Counted from the first letter of the stretch, positions 1 to 8,489 are shown. The stretch: DNA of 64,000 bases from Lysinibacillus sp. PLM2 (GCA_023168345.1 AP025689.1:2988001-3052000), one strand, 5' to 3'. Made by a program: numbers and translations. Notes: generated by a model from the letters alone, not told the origin.

Positions 1-2
1 TT

Positions 3-272
3 ATTGATCATTACCGAGTGAAAACACAAGGATTTACAACAGAACAATTGAAAAATTGTGATGACACTATTTATGAAAAATTATATGCAGTTGCACTTCG
101 AATGGATGAAATAAATGCAGAAAATGTAGAAAAGTATCGTGCAAAAGGTCTAGAAGTATGGGCATATTGCGCAGATACGGAAGAACAAGTACAACTAGCA
201 ATTGATCATCGAATTTCCTTAATTACTTGCAATGAACTGTCTCATGTATTACCTGTTAGCAAAATAATATAG
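3..272 (+). CDS. C-terminal part of a glycerophosphodiester phosphodiesterase (GDPD) family protein
   Basis: The reading frame is open to the left edge, so only about the last 89 residues are present and the true start lies outside the window; an internal GTG at 18 has no clear ribosome site. The visible part contains a run (INAENVEKYRAKGLEVWAYC) and a later segment (LAIDHRISLITCNEL) that resemble the last strands of the GDPD TIM barrel, where family members have a G-hydrophobic-V-x-x-W pattern followed by a GxDxIxTDxP-like ending. Such enzymes hydrolyse glycerophosphodiesters to glycerol-3-phosphate and an alcohol. The catalytic N-terminal residues are not visible, so activity cannot be judged. 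The gene converges on the ABC operon and shares a terminator with it. Confidence 0.6.
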   Translation: MDHYRVKTQGFTTEQLKNCDDTIYEKLYAVALRMDEINAENVEKYRAKGLEVWAYCADTEEQVQLAIDHRISLITCNELSHVLPVSKII

Positions 273-363
273 TCAGTATGTTCTAAAAATGTATCTTGTT
301 TTTATAATATAGATAGTAAAATGGAGTATACCGCTTTAGTGTAATAGTGAAATATGTGCTCAC

Positions 364-410
364 AAAAATGTCCATTCAATCCTTTTTAAAAAGGTTAAAT
401 GGACATTTTT
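364..410. terminator. Bidirectional intrinsic terminator between convergent genes
   Basis: A perfect 13-bp inverted repeat (AAAAATGTCCATT at 364-376, its complement at 398-410) brackets an imperfect inner stem. A-runs and T-runs on the two sides give a U-tract in either direction. It lies between the GDPD gene and the oppositely oriented permease gene. Confidence 0.85.
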
Positions 411-414
411 TATG

Positions 415-1353
415 TTATGCTGTTACATCGCGGCGCGTAAAGTACGTGAAGCTAACTGCTAAAAAGATAATTGCGTATACAATATTAACCACGATCGCAA
501 AGTTTAACGATAGGTCTGGAATGATTGGTGAAGTGCCAGGTAAAAATTGTGTTAAATCATTAGCAAACCAAATAAATTTTGCAAAATCATATTGTGCTAA
601 AAAAACTGTAATCGTTGTGCCCATAAACAAAAGGATAAGCGATAAACTTACCGCTAATGTACTTGAACTAAATAATGTACCGAGCATAAAGGCAAATAAA
701 ATCGTCATAAACATGGATGCTGAGTTTAATAAAATTGTTTGTGCATAGTTTGTTTCTAAAGTTTGCTCAATCACTTGCCCATCTACAACTGATAGTATAG
801 TTACTGGATCTGTGTTAAATAAGAAAAAGCTAATCAAAATTCCAACAGCAATGCTCGATACAAAAATCGCCGCGCCATACAAACAAGAAGCAACAAGTTT
901 TGATAATAATATTTTCCAACGCACTGCAGGACGTGTTAATAACATTTTAATTGTTCCTGTTCCAAATTCATTGGAAACAATAGAGGCAGAAATGACCATT
1001 GTAAAAATACCAACAATTATTAATATAAAGTTTAACAGTTGATTTACGACATCTTGAAACAAAGTCGCATCGACTGCTGGTAAATCATGAGCAATACGAT
1101 ATTCTGTCATTAAAATTTCTTCGTTGTAATATTGAATATCTTCTTCGGCTATTCCTGGACTGTTTAGTACCTCTTCATAATGAGCAATCCATTCATTATT
1201 TACTTCTTTGCGGAGTTCTGGTGTGCTTTGATCAATTTCAAAATATTTGTTTGCACCTAAAAGTGCTGCCACTCCTAAAAGGACAATGGCAAACATGATC
1301 CATGCATTTTTTTGCGCCCAAATTTTAATCCATTCATTTTTAACGTATTGCAT
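415..1353 (-). CDS. ABC-2 type transporter permease
   Basis: A 312-residue integral membrane protein. A first membrane span (about residues 15-35) is followed by a long extracytoplasmic loop of roughly 70 residues and then five or so further hydrophobic segments (near 105-130, 150-175, 205-235, 240-260 and 285-305), the layout of ABC-2 permeases paired with BcrA-like ATPases. The ATG at 1353 is preferred over an in-frame GTG at 1368 because GGAGG lies 8 nt upstream of the ATG. The start lies inside the end of the ATPase gene, so the two are translationally coupled. It probably forms the membrane channel for the ATPase at 1340-2242. The substrate is unknown; bacitracin-like peptides or cell-wall-active compounds are the usual guess for the family. 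Confidence 0.85.
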   Translation of the reverse strand: MQYVKNEWIKIWAQKNAWIMFAIVLLGVAALLGANKYFEIDQSTPELRKEVNNEWIAHYEEVLNSPGIAEEDIQYYNEEILMTEYRIAHDLPAVDATLFQDVVNQLLNFILIIVGIFTMVISASIVSNEFGTGTIKMLLTRPAVRWKILLSKLVASCLYGAAIFVSSIAVGILISFFLFNTDPVTILSVVDGQVIEQTLETNYAQTILLNSASMFMTILFAFMLGTLFSSSTLAVSLSLILLFMGTTITVFLAQYDFAKFIWFANDLTQFLPGTSPIIPDLSLNFAIVVNIVYAIIFLAVSFTYFTRRDVTA

Positions 1354-2242
1354 CGATTGCACCTCCACCTGTCAATTCGATAAATTGGTCTTCTAAACGT
1401 TTTTCAATAGGTTGAATTGTATATATGTCAATACCTGCTTCTACCATCTTACGCACAAAATTTGGTACTTCCTCTTTTGTGATAGTTACTACAAATCCCT
1501 CATTTTGTCGTTTTGCTTTATCCCCTGCAAAGGATGCAAATTGTTCCTTTTGAACAACTTCGATGTAATATTCGCTGACTGTTTCTTCCTTTAGCTCACG
1601 AATATCAATAATTTCACCATTTTGAATAACAGCAATGCGATCAACCATAAGTTCAATTTCTGATAACAAGTGGCTAGATACGACTATAGCCACATTATCT
1701 TCCTCAGCGATTCTACGTAAATACATGCGAAACTCACGAATACCTGCTGGGTCGAGTCCATTTGTTGGTTCATCTAAAATTAAAAACTTAGGTCGGTGAA
1801 GCATTGCCTGTGCAAGACCTAGTCTTTGACACATCCCTAGGGAATAAGTTTTTACCTTTTCATGAATACGATTTTGTAATCCAACTTGCTCCACTACCTC
1901 ATCGATACGTGATTTCGGAACGTTATGCATACGAGCGAAATGCTGTAAGTTTTTATAGCCGCTCATATATTTATACATTTCTGGATTTTCAACAATCACC
2001 CCAACATGACTTATTGCTTGCTCGAAGTTTTGTTGAAGTGACTTTCCATTAATGATTACTTCACCGCTCGTTGGATGCATTAAACCGGTCATCATACGTA
2101 TTGTCGTTGTTTTCCCAGCACCATTTGGCCCTAAGAAACCGGTAATTTGCCCCGGATAAAAGTCTAAATTGACACTTTTAATAATGTGTTTTCCTTTAAT
2201 CGTTTTATTTAAGTTTTTGATTTGCACAATTGGCATTGTCAT
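1340..2242 (-). CDS. ABC transporter ATP-binding protein, BcrA-like
   Basis: A 300-residue nucleotide-binding subunit. Walker A is GPNGAGKTT (about residues 38-46), the signature is degenerate (YSLGMCQRLGLA instead of LSGGQ), Walker B is FLILDEPTNGLDP, and the switch histidine lies in VVSSHLLSE. The C-terminal 80 residues form the extra domain typical of bacitracin and antibiotic exporters. It sits one base after the preceding ATPase gene and overlaps the start of the permease at 415-1353, so ATPase and permease are very likely partners. Family knowledge predicts export or membrane protection driven by ATP; the substrate cannot be read from sequence. Confidence 0.9.
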   Translation of the reverse strand: MTMPIVQIKNLNKTIKGKHIIKSVNLDFYPGQITGFLGPNGAGKTTTIRMMTGLMHPTSGEVIINGKSLQQNFEQAISHVGVIVENPEMYKYMSGYKNLQHFARMHNVPKSRIDEVVEQVGLQNRIHEKVKTYSLGMCQRLGLAQAMLHRPKFLILDEPTNGLDPAGIREFRMYLRRIAEEDNVAIVVSSHLLSEIELMVDRIAVIQNGEIIDIRELKEETVSEYYIEVVQKEQFASFAGDKAKRQNEGFVVTITKEEVPNFVRKMVEAGIDIYTIQPIEKRLEDQFIELTGGGAIDAIR

Positions 2243-2941
2243 TTACCGCACCCGCTTTTCATATAGATTTTTCATCCAATTAACTGTATCCTCGCCGCGT
2301 TCATGACGAATCTCTTCGACGACATCCATTGCACAAAGATGGCCGTCTTTTAATAACATGACTTGATCTAAAATTGGTTCTACTTCGTTTACCTCATGGG
2401 TTGACATCACAACCGCACAATGCTCAGTATCGATAAATTTAATAATTGCTTTCATTAAACTTTCTCTCGCTAATGGGTCAAGACCAGCAAACGGTTCATC
2501 CAGTAGATATAGGTCCACTTCCCGTGCTAAAAATGTCGCCAGTTTGATCCTTGCTCGATTTCCTTTTGATAAACTACCAAGCTTTACGTTTATCGGCACT
2601 TGTAAAAAAGAAGCAATCTCTTTTGCCTTTTCGTTGGAAAAATCATCAAACTGGCTTTCGTAAAAGGCAAATACTTCTTCACCTGTTAGCTTTTCATAGA
2701 ACAGGTCGATATCGGGAAGATAAGCTATTTTATTTGTGTGACGTCGCGTTACTTTTTCACCATTTAATTCGATTCGCCCTGACGTTGGAGTTAAAATACC
2801 AGCCATCAATTTCAAAAGCGTCGATTTCCCACTACCATTCTCTCCTATTAGTCCAATAATTTGTCCTTTTGGAATGGAAAATGTTAACCGTTCTAAAATT
2901 GTTTTCCGTTTATATTTGAATGACAGTTGCTGTACCTCCAT
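2243..2941 (-). CDS. ABC transporter ATP-binding protein, YtrB-like
   Basis: A 232-residue ATPase starting at MEVQQLSF. The longer upstream frame overlaps the GntR gene and was rejected because AAAGGGGA lies about 9 nt before this ATG. Walker A is GENGSGKST, the signature is LSKGNRARI, Walker B is LYLLDEPFAGLDP, and the H-loop is in STHEVNE. The signature motif deviates from LSGGQ as in YtrB/YhcG-type ATPases that travel with GntR regulators. Its partner is probably the membrane protein at 3305-4075, the first gene of the operon, which has no other obvious ATPase. Bacillus homologues respond to cell-wall antibiotics; that role here is inference. Confidence 0.88.
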   Translation of the reverse strand: MEVQQLSFKYKRKTILERLTFSIPKGQIIGLIGENGSGKSTLLKLMAGILTPTSGRIELNGEKVTRRHTNKIAYLPDIDLFYEKLTGEEVFAFYESQFDDFSNEKAKEIASFLQVPINVKLGSLSKGNRARIKLATFLAREVDLYLLDEPFAGLDPLARESLMKAIIKFIDTEHCAVVMSTHEVNEVEPILDQVMLLKDGHLCAMDVVEEIRHERGEDTVNWMKNLYEKRVR

Positions 2942-2942
2942 C

Positions 2943-3308
2943 CTAGCTATCCCCTTTCTTCTTTTGTAGTACTTCGATAATTTCGTCGACTGTAAAACCA
3001 AAAGATTCAATGGAGGAAACAAACTGCATTGCCACTTGTTCCTTCATTTGCTCACGTATCTTATAAATGACGTCATTTTCAGTCGTAATAAATGTCCCTT
3101 GTCCCCGTTTCGTTTCGGTTAATTCCAACATTTCCAACTCCTTATATACTCGCTGTACCGTATTAACATTGACACCTGACTCAAGAGCAAACTCTCGTAC
3201 AGAGGGTAACTTATCACCTGGATGGAGCTTTCCTTTTATGACATCGCCACATATTGTTTCAACAAGCTGTAAGTAAATCGGTCGATCTTTTACGAAATCC
3301 ATTGTCAT
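2943..3308 (-). CDS. GntR-family repressor, YtrA subfamily
   Basis: A 121-residue regulator. The N-terminal winged helix (PIYLQLVETI...GDKLPSVREFALESGVNVNTVQRVYKELE) is classic GntR, and the short C-terminal tail of about 50 residues without a ligand-binding FCD or UTRA domain is diagnostic of the YtrA group, which is always linked to ABC transporter genes. The start ATG at 3308 overlaps the stop of the upstream membrane gene by 4 bp and is preceded by GGGTGA. It probably represses its own operon through the perfect inverted repeat at 4091-4118. The inducer is unknown; cell-envelope stress is the family precedent. Confidence 0.92.
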   Translation of the reverse strand: MTMDFVKDRPIYLQLVETICGDVIKGKLHPGDKLPSVREFALESGVNVNTVQRVYKELEMLELTETKRGQGTFITTENDVIYKIREQMKEQVAMQFVSSIESFGFTVDEIIEVLQKKKGDS

Positions 3309-4075
3309 CGTGTGATCACCCTTTCAATCCACTTACATGACAGTATATAAATTAAAATAAATACTAAACTCGCCACAATTTCTTCCACTAAATAAAAGTC
3401 ATGAAATAAAGATAGACCAATTTCGCTAACTGTAAATATCGGTAAGTAATCGTTGAGATTGGATAACTGCACTTTGCCAATTTGTAAAAATGTAAAGTTT
3501 GGCAAACGATTTAACAGCTCTAACAATAAAATGACAGTAATAAACATTACGACATAGCTTAACTTACCAATATAACGGGCAAGTTGAGTTTTCAGCCCTG
3601 TTAAAAATAAAACAACGACTATAAAGAAAAGGTACGTCAGCATAACAATAATCAGACAAGCAATCCCTAATATTAAATATTGCAAGATTGTTCCTACAAT
3701 TAAATCACCCACAAAGAAAAAACCAATAAAAGCAATGACGTTTAAAACGATCAGACTAATAGCATGATAGACAACCTTTGCTCCAATTAATGTGTATATG
3801 GACTGACTATTATGAAGCCATAACTCTTTTGATTTTATGTCACGATTTAAACTACTTGTAAACACAAAAATGGATAAAATTCCAATAAAAAATGCAGCAA
3901 CTATCGTCATTACGAAGCGTATATTATTGACATTGTAGGTATGTTCACTTGGAAATATCTGCAAGATTACTACTGGCCCTAAAAATACAACTAAACCCAC
4001 AAGCCCAGCCATTACATAATTAAACAACCCGTAATGTCGATGTTCCTGAATAACTAACCCTAAAAATTTATTCAT
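3305..4075 (-). CDS. Multi-pass membrane protein, putative ABC transporter permease, first gene of the GntR operon
   Basis: A 256-residue protein with about six hydrophobic segments (around residues 20-40, 55-75, 100-125, 128-160, 172-188 and 230-250), which I do not recognise at family level beyond resemblance to ABC-2 permeases. It begins with ATG at 4075 after GGAGG and is the first gene behind the operator-controlled promoter. It overlaps the GntR gene by 4 bp (ATGA). By context it should be the membrane partner of the YtrB-like ATPase. The order permease, regulator, ATPase, ATPase, permease differs from Bacillus ytr operons, where the regulator comes first or second. Confidence 0.75.
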   Translation of the reverse strand: MNKFLGLVIQEHRHYGLFNYVMAGLVGLVVFLGPVVILQIFPSEHTYNVNNIRFVMTIVAAFFIGILSIFVFTSSLNRDIKSKELWLHNSQSIYTLIGAKVVYHAISLIVLNVIAFIGFFFVGDLIVGTILQYLILGIACLIIVMLTYLFFIVVVLFLTGLKTQLARYIGKLSYVVMFITVILLLELLNRLPNFTFLQIGKVQLSNLNDYLPIFTVSEIGLSLFHDFYLVEEIVASLVFILIYILSCKWIERVITR

Positions 4076-4090
4076 ACCGATCCTCCAGTA

Positions 4091-4118
4091 ATAGTGTACT
4101 AGTGAAATAGTACACTAT
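4091..4118. promoter_or_regulatory. Probable operator of the YtrA-like GntR repressor
   Basis: A perfect 10-bp inverted repeat, ATAGTGTACT at 4091-4100 and AGTACACTAT at 4109-4118, separated by 8 bp. AGTGTACT-type arms are typical of YtrA-subfamily operators. It covers the -10 box of the operon promoter and lies 16 bp from the first start codon, as expected for autorepression. Confidence 0.8.
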
Positions 4119-4135
4119 GTTTTGAAAATGTGCAA
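4107..4135 (-). promoter_or_regulatory. SigA-type promoter of the GntR-ABC operon
   Basis: On the reverse strand, TTGCAC (4130-4135) and TACTAT (4107-4112) are separated by exactly 17 bp. The -10 hexamer lies within the inverted repeat at 4091-4118, so repressor binding would block RNA polymerase. Confidence 0.75.
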
Positions 4136-4481
4136 TACAAAAAGTAAAATATTTGAATATCGCGTTTTCCTTATAGGTTAAAGAGAGCTTTATAGTCATT
4201 GTTTTAGGGGATTTTTTTATTTAGAAATTGTCGGTTCTTTAGACCGTAAAATGAGGCAGAATATGGAGGCTACTTAAACTTAAAATATCTGTAGAAGGTA
4301 GTAACGAAATCAAGCTTATTCATTGTACAATCCTCTTAAGAATGTTTCCCTGTTTATATTTTTGTATAATTATTTAGTCATTGTTCTATAGTGGTGTAAT
4401 TGAGATTTAATTTTTGGCATAGATCCATCTAGTTAGATGCATTTTTAACGAATATCTAACTTGTTAGCAAGGAGAAATCAT
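4136..4481. other. Intergenic stretch without a recognisable gene
   Basis: About 350 AT-rich bases between divergent genes. They must hold the promoter of the BRCT gene, but I could not pick a convincing -35/-10 pair. No ORF with a ribosome site and no strong hairpin was seen. Confidence 0.5.
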
Positions 4482-4838
4482 ATGAACGACAAGATAGACA
4501 CCCCAGAGGTTATACTGCTTTCTGACCCAACAAAACAGTTAGCGCATCCTTTTACTAATAAAAGAATCGTCTTTACCGGTGCCCTTTCCACTATGACACG
4601 TTCGGAAGCAGCGAAAAAAGTCCGTGCTTTAGGAGGGATTTTACAAGGAGCAGTTACAAAGGAAACGGATTTCGTTATACTTGGCAAGAAACATCGTGGT
4701 ATAAGCATTAAACATTTAAAGGCTAAACAGTTAATAAGCCTTGGTTTTGATATACAAATTATCCTTGAAGATGATTTTATTTGGATTTTATCTATACAAG
4801 TAGATGATATACCGGTAACTTCTATTGAGGATTATTAA
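4482..4838 (+). CDS. Stand-alone BRCT-domain protein
   Basis: A 118-residue protein starting at ATG 4482 with AAGGAGA 7 nt upstream (an earlier TTG at 4461 overlaps that site). Residues 25-105 form a single BRCT domain: NKRIVFTGALSTMTRSEAAK, then the GG turn in VRALGGIL, TDFVILGKK, and the late W in DDFIWIL. This is the same fold as the C-terminal domain of bacterial DNA ligase LigA, where it binds DNA or protein. Here there is no ligase, nuclease or polymerase domain. Small BRCT-only proteins are scattered in Firmicutes without a defined role; binding to DNA ends or to a repair partner is inference. It is monocistronic. Confidence 0.85.
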   Translation: MNDKIDTPEVILLSDPTKQLAHPFTNKRIVFTGALSTMTRSEAAKKVRALGGILQGAVTKETDFVILGKKHRGISIKHLKAKQLISLGFDIQIILEDDFIWILSIQVDDIPVTSIEDY

Positions 4839-5056
4839 TTGAATTATATAAGTGTACAATTTTATTAAATTTGTGATACATGACTGATATGAATGTATGG
4901 TCACATTATTACTGGCAATATGTTCTGACTAGTAAACGTAAGTCTACTTGTCTCCCACCCATAGGCTAAAAAAATTCAATCTAATTTCTATTGTTCACGA
5001 AACATTTAATTTCAACGAATTCCTAATTGAGTTCAGTAACAAATCTTTAATCCCCC

Positions 5057-5830
5057 CTACCCTAGATTCGGCTGCCTTTTTTTAGTTAGCTTTAACATCG
5101 CTACTATAAGAAAACTAACAATCACGAGTAAAAGCCAAGAACTTACCTTTCCTAGATGAACAAGGCTCCACGCTTCAACTTGATTTGGATATTGCCACGC
5201 TCCAAAGTAGGTTGCAATGTTTTCTGCTATCCAGATAAAAAACCCAATGAGTACAAATGAAAAAACAATAGGCATACGGTAGCGAGTGCCATTCACCTCA
5301 TAAGTAACACTCGATTTCCAGAACACTACAATCACAAGTCCAGATAGCCACCAACGTATATCAAACCAATAATGATGAGTAAAGAAATTTAAATAGATGG
5401 CTGCAGTTAAAGGAACGACTAGTAAAAACGGTGGCCACTTCACCAGTTCAACATCCAACCTTCTCCAAGCTTGGCAAAGATAACTTGCTACACTTGCATA
5501 CATAAATCCACTATACAAAGGCACACCCCAAATTTTTGAGTACCCTTCATCAGGATAAGACCACGAACCCATATGCACTTTAAAAAATTCTAACGTAAGA
5601 CCGATAAAGTGAAACAATGTAATAACCTTTAATTCATCCTTCGTTTCTAGCCCTGAACGTATCATCCACCACTGCATTAACACACATATAATTAGCAACC
5701 AATCATATCGTGGAAGGAATGGAAACGGTATAATCTGGGTAATTGCTAAAGAGACAAAAATAACAACGGGAAACAAACAGGATAAAGCCTGCTCCCAACC
5801 AAATCGGACAAGTTGTTTTACCATTCTCAA
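5057..5830 (-). CDS. DUF817 integral membrane protein (YoaT-like)
   Basis: A 257-residue, tryptophan-rich membrane protein with about eight predicted spans. Recognisable stretches of DUF817 include FKVHMGSWSYPDEGY, GVPLYSGFMYASVASYLCQ and IAENIATYFGAWQYPNQ. The best start is the TTG at 5830, which has AAGGAGG 6 nt upstream; the next ATG (5824) would be 12 nt away. The conserved polar residues lie in loops between spans, but no biochemical function is established for the family (Bacillus subtilis YoaT is a member). It appears monocistronic. Confidence 0.82.
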   Translation of the reverse strand: MRMVKQLVRFGWEQALSCLFPVVIFVSLAITQIIPFPFLPRYDWLLIICVLMQWWMIRSGLETKDELKVITLFHFIGLTLEFFKVHMGSWSYPDEGYSKIWGVPLYSGFMYASVASYLCQAWRRLDVELVKWPPFLLVVPLTAAIYLNFFTHHYWFDIRWWLSGLVIVVFWKSSVTYEVNGTRYRMPIVFSFVLIGFFIWIAENIATYFGAWQYPNQVEAWSLVHLGKVSSWLLLVIVSFLIVAMLKLTKKRQPNLG

Positions 5831-6275
5831 GTTATGCCTCCTTAGATCTTCATTCTGACTTTTTATCGTTTAACAATATTTTATTATCGATTTATATAAC
5901 TTCATTATTATCAAAATGGTTCCCTGAAATTTCCCCCCTTTCCTTAATCTTTTCAAAGTATCTATTTACATTAATAGAGATTCTGGCCCATTAAAAATTA
6001 AAAAAGACGCAAATTCATCCTCTGAAAATGCGCCCTATATGACAACTCATTTTATTAAACAAGCCGTTCAGTATTAATAGCAAATATAGATTAAAAGCGA
6101 AAACTCGAGTAACGCAATTGTTGCTTAGACAAAATACGATTGGAGTTTTCGCTTTGTATAATTAGTTAATCAAATTGATATTGACATTGGCTCTTTTTTA
6201 ATTTTTCACCAACTGCAGAAGAGCCTAACGTCCTTTCAGTTAGCAATTTCCAAGAGTCCAAATCAATGGATTCCT
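5831..6275. other. Intergenic region with a terminator hairpin
   Basis: About 445 bases between two reverse-strand genes. Besides the hairpin at 6093-6155 it contains a weak hairpin-like pair near 6005-6040 (GACGCA / TGCGCC). No coding frame with a ribosome site was found. Confidence 0.5.
6093..6155 (-). terminator. Long-loop hairpin downstream of the acyl-CoA ligase gene
   Basis: A perfect 13-bp inverted repeat, AAAGCGAAAACTC (6094-6106) and GAGTTTTCGCTTT (6143-6155), flanks a 36-nt loop that could itself fold. Read on the reverse strand it ends in a T-rich run. The long loop is unusual for an intrinsic terminator. Confidence 0.55.
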
Positions 6276-7874
6276 CTACTCATTTTCAATATTTTTATAT
6301 AAATCTCGTAGTTCACGTTTTAAAATTTTGCCGCTTGGATTTTTTGGTAATTCATTGGTAATGGCAATATACTTCGGTACTTTAAATTTTGATAGTTTTT
6401 CTTTACAAAAATCGATGACTGCCGATTTTGTAATAGTTGCTCCTGCTTTTGGTACGACAACCGCTGTAATGGCTTCAATCCAATAGGCATCCGGTACACT
6501 AATGACGGCAACTTCAGATACGCCATCCATTTCATAGATCACTTCTTCTACTTCCCTACTTGAAACATTTACACCACCAGTATTAATCATATCTTTCTTA
6601 CGGTCTACAACTGTAATATAACCTTCCTCATCCATTACACCTAAATCACCACTGTGGAACCAACCATTTCGAAAAGCTTCTGCCGTTTTTTCAGAATCAT
6701 GGAGATACCCCTTCATCGCATGAGGTGTTCGATGGACAATTTCACCTACTACATTCGGTCCAACTTCTTGATCATTTTCATCTACAATTTTTGTTTGGCA
6801 ATTTAAAATCGGCTTACCAGCAGATCCTAATTTTCTTAATTGATCTTCAGGCTGTAATACAGTGACGAGTGGGGCAACTTCCGTTTGCCCATAGCAATTC
6901 CAAAGTTTCATATGTGGTAGTCGTTCGCTTAATTCTTTAATCACTTCACGCGGCATGATGGCTGCACCGTAGTATCCTTTTCTTAATGAGGATAGATCAC
7001 GTTTATTAAAATCTGGATGACGTAATAATCCGATCCACACAGTTGGAGGGCAGAAAAGAGAAGTTACCTTCTCTTCTTCGATTGTTTTTAGAATGCTTTC
7101 TGGTGATGCTGCACTTAGTACTACGCCACTAGAGCCTACATAAATACTTGGACCTAAAAAGACATGAAGCTGTGCACTATGATATAGCGGTAATGCATGA
7201 ATAACCACATCATCTGGTTCCATTTTTGCATCAACTACTGTACTGACATATTCACTAATAATGCTCTTATGGGTTAACATGACACCTTTAGGTTTCGATT
7301 CCGTTCCACTTGTGTACAACACATGGGCTAAATCATCATCATCTAAATCCACATCTAATGGATGACTGGACTTCCCTTCTCTTTCTTGTGCTAACAGTTT
7401 CCAATGAGAAAGCGCTTTCTGATCATTCTTCTCAACTTCCATTAAATAACGATATTTAATATCGAGACCTCTCGCAGCTTCGTCCATTATTGGGGCATAT
7501 TCCACAGAAGCAATTATTCCTGTAACACCAGCATGATCTAATATATATGCAATATCTTTCACTGTGAGCATATAATTTAATGGGATCATGACCGCACCAA
7601 TTCGGGCTAAAGCAAAATTAACAATAATAAAATCTAAACTATTTTTTGATAGAATACTAATCATGTCACCTTTTTTAATCCCGGCTTCATGAAATGCATT
7701 TGCGGACTTGTTTACTTGTTCATCTAATTCTTTGTAGGTTAATTGTTTTTCTTCATATCGGATCGCTACTTTTGTGGGATATCGATCTTTCGTCCGCTCT
7801 AAAAGATCTCCTAAAGTGTTCCTTCTTGCCCTTTTTCCGATGGAATCCACTTCCAATTTAATATCTAACTCCAT
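6276..7874 (-). CDS. Acyl-CoA synthetase (AMP-forming), probably long-chain fatty acid-CoA ligase
   Basis: A 532-residue ANL-superfamily adenylating enzyme. The P-loop-like motif A5 is YTSGTESKPKGVMLTHKS (about residue 188 onward), followed by ALPLYHSAQLH, the acyl-pocket region GYYGAAIMPREV, NCYGQTEVAPLV, the hinge motif WFHSGDLGVMDEEGYI with VDRKKDMI, and the C-terminal catalytic lysine in PKNPSGKILKREL. It activates a carboxylic acid as acyl-AMP and transfers it to CoA. Length and motifs match LcfB-type fatty acid ligases, but the chain length of the substrate cannot be read. The start ATG has AGGAG 8 nt upstream. Flanking hairpins indicate a single-gene transcript. Confidence 0.88.
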   Translation of the reverse strand: MELDIKLEVDSIGKRARRNTLGDLLERTKDRYPTKVAIRYEEKQLTYKELDEQVNKSANAFHEAGIKKGDMISILSKNSLDFIIVNFALARIGAVMIPLNYMLTVKDIAYILDHAGVTGIIASVEYAPIMDEAARGLDIKYRYLMEVEKNDQKALSHWKLLAQEREGKSSHPLDVDLDDDDLAHVLYTSGTESKPKGVMLTHKSIISEYVSTVVDAKMEPDDVVIHALPLYHSAQLHVFLGPSIYVGSSGVVLSAASPESILKTIEEEKVTSLFCPPTVWIGLLRHPDFNKRDLSSLRKGYYGAAIMPREVIKELSERLPHMKLWNCYGQTEVAPLVTVLQPEDQLRKLGSAGKPILNCQTKIVDENDQEVGPNVVGEIVHRTPHAMKGYLHDSEKTAEAFRNGWFHSGDLGVMDEEGYITVVDRKKDMINTGGVNVSSREVEEVIYEMDGVSEVAVISVPDAYWIEAITAVVVPKAGATITKSAVIDFCKEKLSKFKVPKYIAITNELPKNPSGKILKRELRDLYKNIENE

Positions 7875-8117
7875 AACATCAACTCCTATTTATCTTCATA
7901 GGTGTTTTTCGTGATAGATTCTTCTATATTTATTTTATTCACGAATATGGTTAAACATGATTTAGGGACCTCTCATGATAAATAGGTTTTCCAGGACAAA
8001 AGATAATTCCATAAATTATAAACTAATATTTTTACGAAATATCAGTTTTTAGGTAAATTACTTTTTTTGATAGTTTTTAATTATTGATGGGTTACTTAAT
8101 TCGTATTCTAAATAAAA

Positions 8118-8157
8118 AAAACGTCAAAACCCTTATTAATTAAGGATTTTACGTTTT
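8118..8157 (-). terminator. Intrinsic terminator downstream of the small membrane peptide
   Basis: AAAACGTCAAAACCCTTA pairs with the facing TAAGGATTTTACGTTTT with one or two mismatches, a long stem with a short AT loop. A-rich sequence on the left gives a U-tract for reverse-strand transcripts. The surrounding 7875-8178 otherwise holds only AT-rich DNA that must include the ligase promoter. Confidence 0.75.
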
Positions 8158-8178
8158 CTAATACTTAATACTTTAAAA

Positions 8179-8250
8179 CTAGTAGCCAATCACATTTAAA
8201 AAAATTGCCGCAATAATTCCGATTCCAATTCCGATAGTAAAATAATACAT
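8179..8250 (-). CDS. 23-residue hydrophobic membrane peptide
   Basis: A short reading frame, too small for usual gene finding, encoding MYYFTIGIGIGIIAAIFLNV followed by IGY and TAG. It is one continuous hydrophobic segment with a repeated GI pattern, long enough to cross the membrane once. An AGAGGG ribosome site lies 9 nt before the ATG at 8250; a second in-frame ATG at 8259 would add MRY but sits directly on that site. A strong terminator follows within 25 bp, making a complete small transcription unit. It resembles in kind (not in sequence) the tiny single-span proteins common in Bacillales. Function is unknown; a toxin, a regulator of a membrane enzyme or a sporulation peptide are possibilities. 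Confidence 0.55.
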   Translation of the reverse strand: MYYFTIGIGIGIIAAIFLNVIGY

Positions 8251-8428
8251 ATACCTCATCCCTCTCGACGTTAGTTCTTACTATTTTTACCTTATGTATT
8301 CCGGATTATACAAAAAGTGTAAACTGGATTTTCCATTAATTCCTAAATACACCTTGTAATTGCCGCTACATTCGGAACAATACTTCAAACAATAGATTTG
8401 AAAACTTCCTCTTTTAAAGCAAAATAAA

Positions 8429-8463
8429 AAAACGACCGAAATGATTAATTTCAGCCGTTTTAA
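8429..8463 (-). terminator. Terminator at the end of the inositol operon
   Basis: AAAACGACCGAAAT (from 8430) pairs with ATTTCAGCCGTTTT across a short AT loop, with one internal mismatch. It lies just downstream of the iolB stop codon on the reverse strand and ends the 14.7-kb inositol transcript. Confidence 0.78.
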
Positions 8464-8489
8464 ATCGAAGTAACTACTTACTTCCAAAT

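Noticed and set aside
347-748. 133-residue forward ORF
   Set aside because: It lies antisense to the permease gene, crosses the terminator and has no protein-like features.
8287-8487. 66-residue reverse ORF with a cysteine pair (YCSECSG)
   Set aside because: It spans the iol operon terminator at 8429-8463 and has no ribosome site at its start. A shorter zinc-ribbon-like peptide remains possible but unsupported.
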